42,533 nt of DNA from contig NZ_PDUD01000064.1 of the NCBI RefSeq assembly GCF_002646595.1, forward strand, positions 1-42,533. Direction: 5' to 3'. A program made the position numbers and the translations under genes. The notes beneath the pieces were generated by a model, which had not been told where the DNA came from, searched no databases, and was given only the letters and a program-made list of their open reading frames with translations. The DNA is from Flavilitoribacter nigricans DSM 23189 = NBRC 102662. GTDB lineage: Bacteria > Bacteroidota > Bacteroidia > Chitinophagales > Saprospiraceae. Positions 1-8,001 of the stretch are shown here, piece after piece. Position 1 is the stretch's first letter. Every line of letters starts with the position of its first letter.

Positions 1-281
1 CGGCCAATAAATTGTTCTAATTCTTTGATTTTTTGCTCTAAAGCCAGGCGTTTTTGCGTCTCGCTTTTTTCCTCAACTACCTTGGTAATGCTTCTTTGGT
101 AGTGAGGCGAATATTTCTTAATCCATTTATAGACTGCCGATTTGGTAACGCCATACACCCGACAAATTTCGCTGACACTGGTCTGACCTTCATCATATTC
201 TTTCACGCGGGATCGACGAAAATCTTCGCTGAAGTAGCGTCGTTCCCGAAGGTAAGATCGAGTTTTCTTTGACTTTTTCAT
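1..281 (-). CDS. IS3-type transposase OrfA, partial (runs off the left edge)
   Basis: Translating the minus strand from the ATG at 279-281 gives a basic N-terminus followed by a helix-turn-helix (residues about 25-55, containing SVSEICRVYG and KSAVYKWIKK) and then a charged heptad-rich stretch (EKSETQKRLA onward) that fits the leucine-zipper region of IS3-family OrfA proteins. This is the DNA-binding half of a two-ORF transposase; the catalytic OrfB (DDE) half would lie left of the window. The reading frame is open through 93 codons to the edge, with no frameshift, so this end of the element looks intact. The family call is from the HTH and size; the exact IS subgroup cannot be named from this fragment. 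Confidence 0.8.
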   Translation of the reverse strand, partial: MKKSKKTRSYLRERRYFSEDFRRSRVKEYDEGQTSVSEICRVYGVTKSAVYKWIKKYSPHYQRSITKVVEEKSETQKRLALEQKIKELEQFIG

Positions 282-303
282 GTGCCTGAATTTAAGGTTT
301 TTT

Positions 304-319
304 GAGTGTATGTACACTC
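304..319. repeat. 7-bp inverted repeat near the IS end
   Basis: GAGTGTA (304-310) and TACACTC (313-319) are perfect inverted arms with a 2-base spacer, followed by seven T on the plus strand. It sits between the putative IS terminus and OrfA, where a transposase promoter, operator or transcription-blocking hairpin would be expected. No further function can be read from it. Confidence 0.5.
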
Positions 320-353
320 GTTTTTTTGTCAACCTATTTCAGGCGCGCACAGA

Positions 354-416
354 CCGTCAACCCTCCACCATCGACCGTCAACTGTCAACCGTCGACCATC
401 AACCATCAACCGTCAT
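354..416. repeat. Degenerate heptamer tandem array, 9 units of CCRTCRA
   Basis: Read in steps of seven from 354 the sequence goes CCGTCAA, CCCTCCA, CCATCGA, CCGTCAA, CTGTCAA, CCGTCGA, CCATCAA, CCATCAA, CCGTCAT with no phase slip. The array lies between the IS end and fbp and extends into fbp, supplying its stop codon and last codons. Another heptamer array lies at 15733-15782 beside bshA. Confidence 0.85.
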
Positions 417-1409
417 CACAAACCCCAAAGCCGTCTCCACCATCTTCTTAGAACCGACGATCATCGGAGACCGCTGATGCCGGGAGGAAGGCTGAACGTC
501 CAGGATGTTTTGCGTTCCGTTTGAGGCCATCCCACCGGCCTGCTCGGCGATAAAAGCCAGCGGGATACATTCGTAAAGGAGCCGTAGTTTGCCCTCCGGT
601 TTATCCTGGGTGGCCGGATAGAGATAGATGCCCCCCTGCAGTAAATTGCGGTGAAAATCGGCGATCATGGAACCTACGTAACGGGCGGTGTACCGCTGCT
701 GCCGACAAAAGTCGAGATAGGTCTGGATACCCGGATCAAAATCGTAAAAATTCCCGTCGTTTACGGAGTAGATCTGCCCGTCTTCCGGGATCTCCATCTG
801 GGAGTGGGACAGGTAGAATTCGCCCAGGGAAGGTTCGTAGGTAAAACCCTGCACGCCATTGCCGGTCGTATAGACCAGCATGGTAGAAGAACCGTACAGA
901 ATATAACCGGCAGCTACCTGTTTGCGGCCGATCTGTAAGGTGTCCTCCTCGAGGGGAGGTGTACCTACCGGTGTGATGCGGCGGAAAATGGAAAAAACGG
1001 TACCCGTGGAAATGTTGACATTTACATTGGAGGAGCCGTCAATGGGATCGATCGACATCACGTATTTGGCATTGTGGTTGCCGGTATCGATCATTTCATC
1101 CCGCTCTTCCGAAACGATACAGCAGATCTCCCCCCCGATACGCAGCGCCCGGCTGAATCGCACATCCGCGATCACATCCAGCATTTTTTGGGCTTCCCCC
1201 TGGATGTTTTCCGTTCCGACCACTCCCTCAATGCCGATCAGGCCGGAGTGGTTGATGTCCCGGTTGAGGATCTTGGCGGCGAGGGCAATGTCCCGCAGGA
1301 TCTGGGAGAGTTCTCCGGTTGCATTCGGAAAACGTCTTCGATCCTTTTCAATAAACCGGTCTAGCGTAATACCTACGGGCTGGGTAAATTTTTTGAGTTT
1401 TTCGGACAT
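399..1409 (-). CDS. fbp: Class I fructose-1,6-bisphosphatase
   Basis: Hydrolyses fructose 1,6-bisphosphate to fructose 6-phosphate in the cytoplasm, the committed step of gluconeogenesis. The 336-residue length is normal for the class I enzyme. Metal and phosphate ligands are visible: SEE at residues 100-102 and the signature DPIDGSSN at 121-128; the C-terminal third carries the GGMASNG and RSPMIVGS blocks typical of the family. The ATG at 1409 gives a standard N-terminus (MSEKLKKFTQ). The last codons (MTVDG and the TGA stop) are made from the heptamer array at 354-416, so the extreme C-terminus has probably been replaced by repeat sequence; it lies beyond the conserved fold and should not affect activity. 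It stands alone, separated from the susCD unit by a 309-base gap holding a strong hairpin. Confidence 0.96.
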   Translation of the reverse strand: MSEKLKKFTQPVGITLDRFIEKDRRRFPNATGELSQILRDIALAAKILNRDINHSGLIGIEGVVGTENIQGEAQKMLDVIADVRFSRALRIGGEICCIVSEERDEMIDTGNHNAKYVMSIDPIDGSSNVNVNISTGTVFSIFRRITPVGTPPLEEDTLQIGRKQVAAGYILYGSSTMLVYTTGNGVQGFTYEPSLGEFYLSHSQMEIPEDGQIYSVNDGNFYDFDPGIQTYLDFCRQQRYTARYVGSMIADFHRNLLQGGIYLYPATQDKPEGKLRLLYECIPLAFIAEQAGGMASNGTQNILDVQPSSRHQRSPMIVGSKKMVETALGFVMTVDG

Positions 1410-1718
1410 GGAGATGAGGCTATTGTTTTATAATTCTGAGTCTTAGTGAGACTATGATACGGGGATTCTTTGAAATATTGGTATTGTAAGACCCGGAAAT
1501 TGACTTTTTCTCAATGCTTAACGCTTGGTAATTGTGGTCCCTTGCATCGATGGAGGATCGAAAGACTGAATGTAAGCGTGGGATAAGACCTACAGAAGAG
1601 TAATGTGGGTATTAGAGGAGATTATTCACAGATATCCCGGCGGAACAAAAAGCGGGATATCTGTGAATACAACCAGTCAGCCGGCAGAGCCATACGAGAC
1701 TTTTTTACCGGCTATCAA
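1410..1718. other. 309-base intergenic gap between fbp and susD
   Basis: No open frame here looks coding. It holds the upstream region of fbp (no clean TAnnTTTG box seen), a small AGTCT/AGACT inverted repeat near 1439-1453, and the long hairpin at 1624-1668 described separately. Confidence 0.6.
1624..1668 (-). terminator. 16-bp perfect hairpin downstream of the susCD genes
   Basis: ATTCACAGATATCCCG (1624-1639) is followed after 13 bases by its exact reverse complement at 1653-1668. It begins about 50 bases after the susD stop in the direction of transcription. There is no long U tract on either strand, so a classical intrinsic terminator is uncertain; a transcript-stabilising 3' hairpin or a mobile repeat is also possible. 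Confidence 0.55.
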
Positions 1719-3368
1719 TCAATAACCGGGATTTTGGGGGAAATCCCCCGGATTGGAAACCCGGTCGATCTGCGTTTGAGGAATGGGACGCACCAGGTGC
1801 ATCTCTTTGATATTCGGTGAGGCATCCGAATTATGGGCCCGAACGCGATCCAAAAGTTTGCCGGTGCGCTTCAGATCATACCAGCGGTGCATTTCTCCCG
1901 CCAGTTCCTTGGCCCGTTCGTCGAGGATAAAATCCAGGCTCAGTTCTTCCGCAGAAACCATCATCTCCGCTTCTTTACCCGCTATGGCCGCCCGCTCACG
2001 CAGAACGTTCATATGCGCGGCAGCAACCGCAGTTTCACCCTGCTGGAAGGCCGCTTCGGCCGCGATCAAGTACATTTCTCCCAAACGGATGACGGGAAAA
2101 TCGCGGCGGCCATCGGTAGCATTGATGGCCGATCGCAGCGGATCGAGGTACTTCTTCAGTACCGGAAAATTCCGGCGGTTATTCCCTCCGATCTCGAAGA
2201 ATTCACTTTGGTTGGCCACATCTTCGTCGTTGTAGTCGATGTACCAGTAAGGAACGGTGGCCTGGATCTGGTCGTCAACCGGCTTGATGGCAATGAAAAT
2301 AGCGGTATCTCCGGGACTAACGGTCTGATCGTTGATCGTTCCGGACCGGTTGGCAATCCAGAGCGTTTTGAATGATCCTTCCCAACGGGCGTCGATCTCC
2401 GGATCCCACATATTCAGGAAATAATTGGTAGGCATGAACCGCTGAAACGGGCGACCGTTTTCCAGGTCCCGCGTCATAGCCGGATTTTTCGTGTAATCAA
2501 ATACGAAGTAGAGGTGGGCTGAATTACCCGGGCCATTGGTTAGTGGGTTGTCGGTATATTGCACCGACCAGATGATCTCCTCGTTGACATCATTATCGAT
2601 CAGCCACAGATCACCGAAGGGTTTGACCAACTTGTAGGAATAGTTGTTGATCACATTTTCCGCGTATCGTTGCGCTTCGGCGTAATTTTGCTGTACGAGC
2701 TGCACACGGGCCATGAGGGCCTCCGCGGCGCCTTTATTGGCCCGGCCGTAATCTTTCGCGTCTACCGGCAGATTGGCAATAGCGTACTCCAGATCCGGGA
2801 TAATACCCTGGTCGTAGATACTGGCGACCGGCGTTCGCGTGGCTTCGGTTTCCACGCCGACGGTTTCTTCCAGCGTAAAATGCACATCACCAAACTGCTG
2901 AACCAGGTGAAAATAATAGAGTGCCCGTAAAAAACGGGCTTCTCCCGTGATGCGTGCGATCTCAGCATCGCTGACGCCTCTCACTTCCGGTGCACGTCCG
3001 GCAATGGTATTGCACTGGTTGATCCCGATGTAGAAAGGATTCCAGATGTCCTGCAGGAAGGGAGCAGTACTATTGAAGTTGATGGAATAGTTGTTGATGG
3101 CCGGAAAGTTCTTGTCACCGCCGAAGCCGTTGGTGTAGATATCCGTACCGGTAACTGTATAGAATAATCCGCCCTGATCGCCGTAAAAACTGCGCAGGGG
3201 AGTGTAGCAGGCTTTTAGGCCGTCCTCCAATCCACTCAGGTCGACATAATGACCGGAGGCCGTGGCCAGACTAAGGGGCTCCTCTTCCAATATCTTCTCA
3301 CAGGATGAAAAAAGGAAAACCGGAACGGCCAAACACATTGCGTAAAAAAACTGAATACGGTTTTTCAT
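1719..3368 (-). CDS. SusD/RagB-like nutrient-binding outer-membrane lipoprotein
   Basis: Surface lipoprotein that acts as the lid and ligand-binding partner of the SusC channel encoded just upstream. I start it at the ATG at 3368 (549 residues): this puts a hydrophobic signal peptide directly at the N-terminus and a lipobox ending SSC with Cys23 as the lipidation site. A longer frame begins with TTG at 3392 but overlaps the susC stop and adds residues ahead of the signal peptide. The body has the SusD pattern: an alpha-helical N-terminal half with TPR-like segments (ARFLRALYYFHLVQQFG; KGAAEALMARVQLVQQNY) and a C-terminal RagB/SusD domain with FPVIRLGEMYLIAAEAAFQQG and the DERAKELAGEMHRWYDLKRTG motif. 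The distance from the susC stop is 20 bases, so the two are surely co-transcribed. The substrate cannot be read from sequence; no glycosidase genes sit alongside. Confidence 0.95.
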   Translation of the reverse strand: MKNRIQFFYAMCLAVPVFLFSSCEKILEEEPLSLATASGHYVDLSGLEDGLKACYTPLRSFYGDQGGLFYTVTGTDIYTNGFGGDKNFPAINNYSINFNSTAPFLQDIWNPFYIGINQCNTIAGRAPEVRGVSDAEIARITGEARFLRALYYFHLVQQFGDVHFTLEETVGVETEATRTPVASIYDQGIIPDLEYAIANLPVDAKDYGRANKGAAEALMARVQLVQQNYAEAQRYAENVINNYSYKLVKPFGDLWLIDNDVNEEIIWSVQYTDNPLTNGPGNSAHLYFVFDYTKNPAMTRDLENGRPFQRFMPTNYFLNMWDPEIDARWEGSFKTLWIANRSGTINDQTVSPGDTAIFIAIKPVDDQIQATVPYWYIDYNDEDVANQSEFFEIGGNNRRNFPVLKKYLDPLRSAINATDGRRDFPVIRLGEMYLIAAEAAFQQGETAVAAAHMNVLRERAAIAGKEAEMMVSAEELSLDFILDERAKELAGEMHRWYDLKRTGKLLDRVRAHNSDASPNIKEMHLVRPIPQTQIDRVSNPGDFPQNPGY

Positions 3369-3388
3369 ATTAAGGTATTTGACAATTT

Positions 3389-6300
3389 TCAAAATTTAAC
3401 GTTGACACCAAATAGGAAGGTAGAACTGGTCAGTGGACTGTTGCCGCCGACTACTCCGTTGGAGGTTTCCGGATCTACAATATCGTATTTAGAGAAAATG
3501 ATAGGATTGGTCGCCTGGCCGTATAGCCGCAGGCTCGACATGCCCATCTTGGAAGCAATGCCCTTCGGCAGGGAATAGCCCAAAGTAATACTCCGGATCT
3601 TGACGAAAGAGCCGTCAAAATAGCGGATCGACGATTGGTAAAGCGGCTGCCCTCCGGCGCGAGGCTGAGGGACATCATTAGTGGGGTTATCCGGTGAATA
3701 GTAGTTCAGGTTGAAGGCCGAGTAACGACCCTCCCAGCGGTTGCCACTCAGGTTGTGAAAGTTACTGCTCAGGAGCTGCCCCTGCCGTGCGTAAACCAAT
3801 ACGGCCAGATCGATCCCCTTGAAGCCGATCCGGGTGTTGATACCTCCGCTCCAATCCGGAACGGTAGAGCCCAAAATGGTGCGATCATCGTTGTTAATGA
3901 CGCCGTCCGGCTGTTTGGTAAGTTCCCCGTCCGGGCCCCGGCCGTTAACATCCTGGATCCGGATATCGCCGGGTTGCTGGCCGTACTGTAGGGCCGCATC
4001 GGCCTGATCGGCCTGCCAGATGCCGTCAAAGGCAAAATCGTAGAATACATTGATCGGGCTGCCGATGAACCATTGGTTACCGACGTCATCAGATAAGCCG
4101 TTAAAGAGTTCTATGATCTCCTCATTGTTCGAAAATACATTGAAGTCCATATCCCACTGGAAACCGGAATTGGGACGGTCCATAATGTTGGCGGACAGCG
4201 TCAGTTCCCAGCCCCGGTTGCGGGTAGAACCGATATTCTGCAGCACGGATCCAAAGCCGGAAGTGATCGGCAGGAGCCGGCTCAGCAGCAGGTCTTCGGT
4301 GTCGGTATTGTAGATCTCTAGGGTGCCCGACAGGCGATTGTTGAAGAAGCCGAAGTCCAGACCGATATTGTAGGTCTTGGACACTTCCCATTTGAGATCC
4401 GGATTGGCGATCTCGGACTGACCGAAACCAAAGGCTTCGTCATTGCCGAAAGCATAGGTCGTACGGGCCAGTCCCCCGAGGGTCTGGAACGGATTGATGG
4501 AGGTATTCCCCACTTCACCGTAACTCAGACGCAGCTTAAGGAAAGAGAAGGGACCGTTTTGCATAAAGCCTTCTTCGGAAACGATCCAACCAGCGGATAT
4601 GGCCGGGAAAAATGCCCACTTATTGCCTTCCGCCAATCGGGATGAACCGTCGGCCCGGCCCGAGGCCGTCAGCAGATAGCGGTCCTTGAAGCGGTAATTG
4701 ATCCGCCCCATGTAAGACAGCAGCCCCCATTCCGAAAGATCGCTGTCGATCCCGGTAATCTCCGCGGCACTGCCCAGCGCATTGAAGGTAGACCGGCCGA
4801 TGGGAATACCCCGGGCGCTCAGGTTGGAGGATTCGAAGTTGTTTTCCTGGGTACTGAACAGGCCCACTATATTGAAATTGTGGTCACCGACCGTCTGTTC
4901 GTAGGTCAGGATATTCTCGATGGTGTAGGCAAAGGTCTGGGTGTTCCGGATGGCTCCCTGAGGAGCATCACCGTCCAGATCTCCGGTATAGGTTCCCCGG
5001 CGGGCGGTGGACAGGTCCGTACCGAAGTTCAGGCGGTAAGACAATCTGGGTAGTAATTTGTACTCACCGTACAGGTTCGTGAATACCCGGTAACCTTTGG
5101 TTTCGTTCACCCACTGGCCGGGAGCATATTGAGTTAGGGGAGAACGCAGTAATCCTTCGTTAGGATTGGGGAAAGCGATAATATTGCCGTCCGCATCGTA
5201 GGGTTCCACAATGGGAACATAGCGCAGCGACGCTTCGTAAGGGTTATTCGACATTACATTCCGGACATCCGAATTGGCCGTTGAACTGATCCCTACATTG
5301 AGTTTCGGACTCAGGTCGGCATCCAGGTTCGCCCGGATCGAATAACGTGTATAATCACTCTTTCTGATCACGCCTTCTTCATCGTAATAACCGCCGGATA
5401 TATAGTATCGCAGCCCCTGTGTTCCACCGCTGAATGCGAGCTGGTGATCCTGTTGGGTACCCGTCTGGAGGACCTCATCCAACCAGTTGGTCGAAATGCC
5501 CTGCTGGATATTTTCGGCCAGTACCGGACCCAGAAAAGATGCATCCTGACTGGCGTCATTGGGATCTACCCCGTTGGCCACCCGGGCGAAACGGGCGTAC
5601 TCCTGGGCATTCATCACATCGATATTCTCATACGGTTCTTTGAAGCCGTAGTAACCATTATAGCTGACCGTGCCTTTACCGGCTTTTCCCCTTTTGGTTG
5701 TGATGAGTACCACACCGTTGGCGCCGCGGGAACCGTAGATCGCTACCGCGCTGGCGTCTTTCAATACTTCGATTGAGGCGATGTCGTTGGGGTTGAAATC
5801 GTTGATGCTCAAAGTGGTCGGAATGCCGTCGATCACGAAAAGCGGTTCATTACTGGCATTGATAGAACGGTTACCCCGGATCCGGATCTGCGTATTGGAG
5901 CCCGGTGAGCCGTCGGATTTTACGATATCTACCCCGGCCAGACGTCCCTGCGATTGCTCGATCAGATTGGATGCCGGAGATTCGGCCAGGTCCTCGCTGG
6001 AGATAGAAGAAACGGCGCCGGTAAGGTCACTTTTCTTCATAGAGCCATAGCCGACTACAACGATCTCGTCCAGAGAGGTCGAAGCAGCCAGCATGGTAAC
6101 GGTCAATTCGCTGCGCCTGCTGATGGGCATCTCCATGGTCTCAAAACCGATATAGGAAAATACCAGCGTTTCATTGCCGTTCAGTACATCCAGGGAAAAC
6201 CGGCCGTCCACATCGGTGATGGTTCCCTGAGCGGTGCCTTTCACCATAACGTTGACACCGATGAGCGGTACGCCGTCATTATCCATAACGACCCCCGATA

Positions 6301-6787
6301 CCGGGAATTCCAATAGTTTGACATGGGTTTTTCTCGCATTTTTCAGTGGTACCACCGGCTCGAATTTAGATCGGTATTCCGGTTGATTTTCGGCCTCTTT
6401 TCGATCGGACAGGATCTCCGTCTGCATTGGTAGTTCCGATTCCCGGTCGGTAATGACGAAAATGTTGCTCCGCACCTTTTTGAAGCGCAGTCGCAAAGGA
6501 TGTAACATTTGCTGCAGCTTGTCTTCCAGGCTGGTGGACCGCTCATTGGGGAAAACGACCTTTTGCCGGTTTACTATTTCGTTGGAGTAGGTGAAGTAAA
6601 CACGGTACTGCTTCTGTAGCGTCTTGAGTGCATCGACCAGATAAACAGCATTTTCTGTAGCCGAAGAGGGCTGAACGTAGATGTAGTTGTGGTCATTATT
6701 CGCGACCAGAAAATTACGGGTTAGGTCCTGACCCGTCAACCCCCATAAGGGGAGTAAGGCCAGAAGGAATAGTACAGGTATTTTCAT
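3389..6787 (-). CDS. SusC/RagA-type TonB-dependent receptor with STN signalling domain
   Basis: Outer-membrane TonB-dependent transporter of 1132 residues. Order of parts: signal peptide (1-20), STN/secretin-TonB short N-terminal domain (about 45-115, ending NIFVITD), carboxypeptidase-D-like regulatory domain (about 162-232, VSGVVMDNDGVPLIGVNVMV to the strand before TMLAAS), a TonB-box-like DEIVVVGYG at 240-248, the plug (about 250-365, with IRIRGNRSIN, FVIDGIPT and VLKDASAVAIYGSRGANGVV), then the long beta-barrel ending in a hydrophobic strand with terminal Phe. The STN domain is present in receptors that signal to a FecR-type anti-sigma factor, and fecR and an ECF sigma gene lie immediately upstream, so uptake and transcription are probably coupled. 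susD follows after 20 bases. The substrate is unknown: adjacent genes give no carbohydrate-active enzyme. Confidence 0.96.
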   Translation of the reverse strand: MKIPVLFLLALLPLWGLTGQDLTRNFLVANNDHNYIYVQPSSATENAVYLVDALKTLQKQYRVYFTYSNEIVNRQKVVFPNERSTSLEDKLQQMLHPLRLRFKKVRSNIFVITDRESELPMQTEILSDRKEAENQPEYRSKFEPVVPLKNARKTHVKLLEFPVSGVVMDNDGVPLIGVNVMVKGTAQGTITDVDGRFSLDVLNGNETLVFSYIGFETMEMPISRRSELTVTMLAASTSLDEIVVVGYGSMKKSDLTGAVSSISSEDLAESPASNLIEQSQGRLAGVDIVKSDGSPGSNTQIRIRGNRSINASNEPLFVIDGIPTTLSINDFNPNDIASIEVLKDASAVAIYGSRGANGVVLITTKRGKAGKGTVSYNGYYGFKEPYENIDVMNAQEYARFARVANGVDPNDASQDASFLGPVLAENIQQGISTNWLDEVLQTGTQQDHQLAFSGGTQGLRYYISGGYYDEEGVIRKSDYTRYSIRANLDADLSPKLNVGISSTANSDVRNVMSNNPYEASLRYVPIVEPYDADGNIIAFPNPNEGLLRSPLTQYAPGQWVNETKGYRVFTNLYGEYKLLPRLSYRLNFGTDLSTARRGTYTGDLDGDAPQGAIRNTQTFAYTIENILTYEQTVGDHNFNIVGLFSTQENNFESSNLSARGIPIGRSTFNALGSAAEITGIDSDLSEWGLLSYMGRINYRFKDRYLLTASGRADGSSRLAEGNKWAFFPAISAGWIVSEEGFMQNGPFSFLKLRLSYGEVGNTSINPFQTLGGLARTTYAFGNDEAFGFGQSEIANPDLKWEVSKTYNIGLDFGFFNNRLSGTLEIYNTDTEDLLLSRLLPITSGFGSVLQNIGSTRNRGWELTLSANIMDRPNSGFQWDMDFNVFSNNEEIIELFNGLSDDVGNQWFIGSPINVFYDFAFDGIWQADQADAALQYGQQPGDIRIQDVNGRGPDGELTKQPDGVINNDDRTILGSTVPDWSGGINTRIGFKGIDLAVLVYARQGQLLSSNFHNLSGNRWEGRYSAFNLNYYSPDNPTNDVPQPRAGGQPLYQSSIRYFDGSFVKIRSITLGYSLPKGIASKMGMSSLRLYGQATNPIIFSKYDIVDPETSNGVVGGNSPLTSSTFLFGVNVKF

Positions 6788-6837
6788 AAAAAAAGATTTT
6801 TCGTAATCGTGTAGAAAAACGGATCACCACTGCTGCT

Positions 6838-7866
6838 TTATTCAGCGGCAGGGTTTTCGAAACGCACCAGACTATCCGTTTGAATGATCCTGATCTTGAG
6901 AGCGGCCTCCAGGGTTTCCAGTAATAAGTCCAGATCATGAGCGCCCGGCACTGTGCCGGTGATCCGTTTTTGGCGAATGCCGTCGTCCTGAAATACAGCT
7001 TCCAGACCAAAGGTCTCTTCGATGATATTTCCCAGTTCTTCCAGGGGGATGTCTTCAAAGATCAGCACGCCATCTTTCCAGGAGCTTTGCGTGCCGGGAA
7101 CAACTTCATCCTCGAGTAGCCGCTGATCGCGGGCGGAATACACCACATGTTCGCCGGGCTGGGTGAGCAATTTTTCGGCCTGACCATTTAAGCTTAGTTC
7201 TACCGTGCCTTCGTCCAGCGTGACGCTGGTCTCCCGTTCGCGGGAAAAGACATTGAAGGCCGTACCCAGCACATTGACCTCAAGATCTTTGGTCACTACG
7301 GTAAATTTGGCTCTGGTAGCCGGCTTGGGTTCTATCTCAAAGTACGCCTCACCGCTTAGGGTTACCTTCCGGTCGGCTCCGGTTTCCCAACTGGCACCCA
7401 GCCTTAGCTCCGAATTGGAATTGAGGGTTACCCGGGAGCTGTCCGGCAGCGTGAGTAATAAGGTTTCTCCAAAGTCCGTACGGTAGACCACTTCCTGATT
7501 CGCCCCAACGGAGGTGGGCCAGAGCAACCAGATACAGGCCACCATAAACAGCAGAGACGCCGCTGCCGCCGGAACCCATAAAAAGCGATAGGATCCGCGC
7601 CGCTTCGGCTGATTGACCGATTGCATGATGCGATCATGCGTGGCCTGTTTTCGCTCTTCGGCCCACTGCCCGGTCCGTTCGTTGGAATGAGCAATTAATA
7701 CCAGTTGACGAGCCGCAAGTATATCGGACTGCAGGTGTGGATAGGTGTTGATCACATCTCGCCAGAACTCCTGATCCGAAGCGGTAGGCTGCTTTACCCA
7801 TCTTTGAAAGTCCGGGTCGGCGGCTAACTCATCTACCGAGTGATGCTGATAATTTTCTTTCTCCAT
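6838..7866 (-). CDS. FecR-family anti-sigma factor
   Basis: Inner-membrane regulator that relays the state of the outer-membrane receptor to the ECF sigma factor. I choose the ATG at 7866 (342 residues) because MEKENYQHHSVDELAADPDF is a normal Bacteroidota FecR start; a TTG at 7917 would add 17 atypical residues. Residues 1-90 form the cytoplasmic sigma-binding part, one membrane segment runs about 95-116 (FLWVPAAAASLLFMVACIWLL), the FecR beta-rich domain follows (about 125-225, with RTDFGETLLLTLPDSSRVTL and VNVLGTAFNVFSRERETSVT), and the last 80 residues match DUF4974, the region that meets the receptor STN domain. The gene lies between the sigma factor (135 bases upstream, measured to this start) and susC (50 bases downstream), the canonical order. 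Confidence 0.94.
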   Translation of the reverse strand: MEKENYQHHSVDELAADPDFQRWVKQPTASDQEFWRDVINTYPHLQSDILAARQLVLIAHSNERTGQWAEERKQATHDRIMQSVNQPKRRGSYRFLWVPAAAASLLFMVACIWLLWPTSVGANQEVVYRTDFGETLLLTLPDSSRVTLNSNSELRLGASWETGADRKVTLSGEAYFEIEPKPATRAKFTVVTKDLEVNVLGTAFNVFSRERETSVTLDEGTVELSLNGQAEKLLTQPGEHVVYSARDQRLLEDEVVPGTQSSWKDGVLIFEDIPLEELGNIIEETFGLEAVFQDDGIRQKRITGTVPGAHDLDLLLETLEAALKIRIIQTDSLVRFENPAAE

Positions 7867-8001
7867 GTAAAAATTCCACTGGTTGGTCAAAAGAGCAGTA
7901 TGGTGATTCTTTTTCAAAATAATATTCTGCTCTATATAGGTAAGACGCTAGATAAAATGAGGTATACTCCTTTTGTTAGAATTTTTTTTCAAAAAAAATA
8001 A

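Larger units (their letters stand above)
1..331 (-). mobile_element. Right-hand part of an IS3-like insertion sequence
   Basis: The transposase OrfA fragment marks an insertion sequence whose body lies to the left. On the minus strand the sequence ahead of OrfA begins TGACAAAAAAACGAGTGT at 331, which fits the 5'-TG terminus usual for IS3-family ends, and the next bases on the chromosome side are unrelated heptamer repeats starting at 354. The outer boundary at 331 is inference, because the other end and any target duplication are outside the window. Confidence 0.5.

Noticed and set aside
354-416. CRISPR-like repeat region (also 15611-15647 and 15733-15782)
   Set aside because: Units are 7-8 bases with no spacers and no cas genes nearby; they are simple tandem repeats.
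3369-3392. TTG start of susD at 3392
   Set aside because: It would add eight residues before the signal peptide and overlaps the susC stop; the ATG at 3368 fits a lipoprotein.
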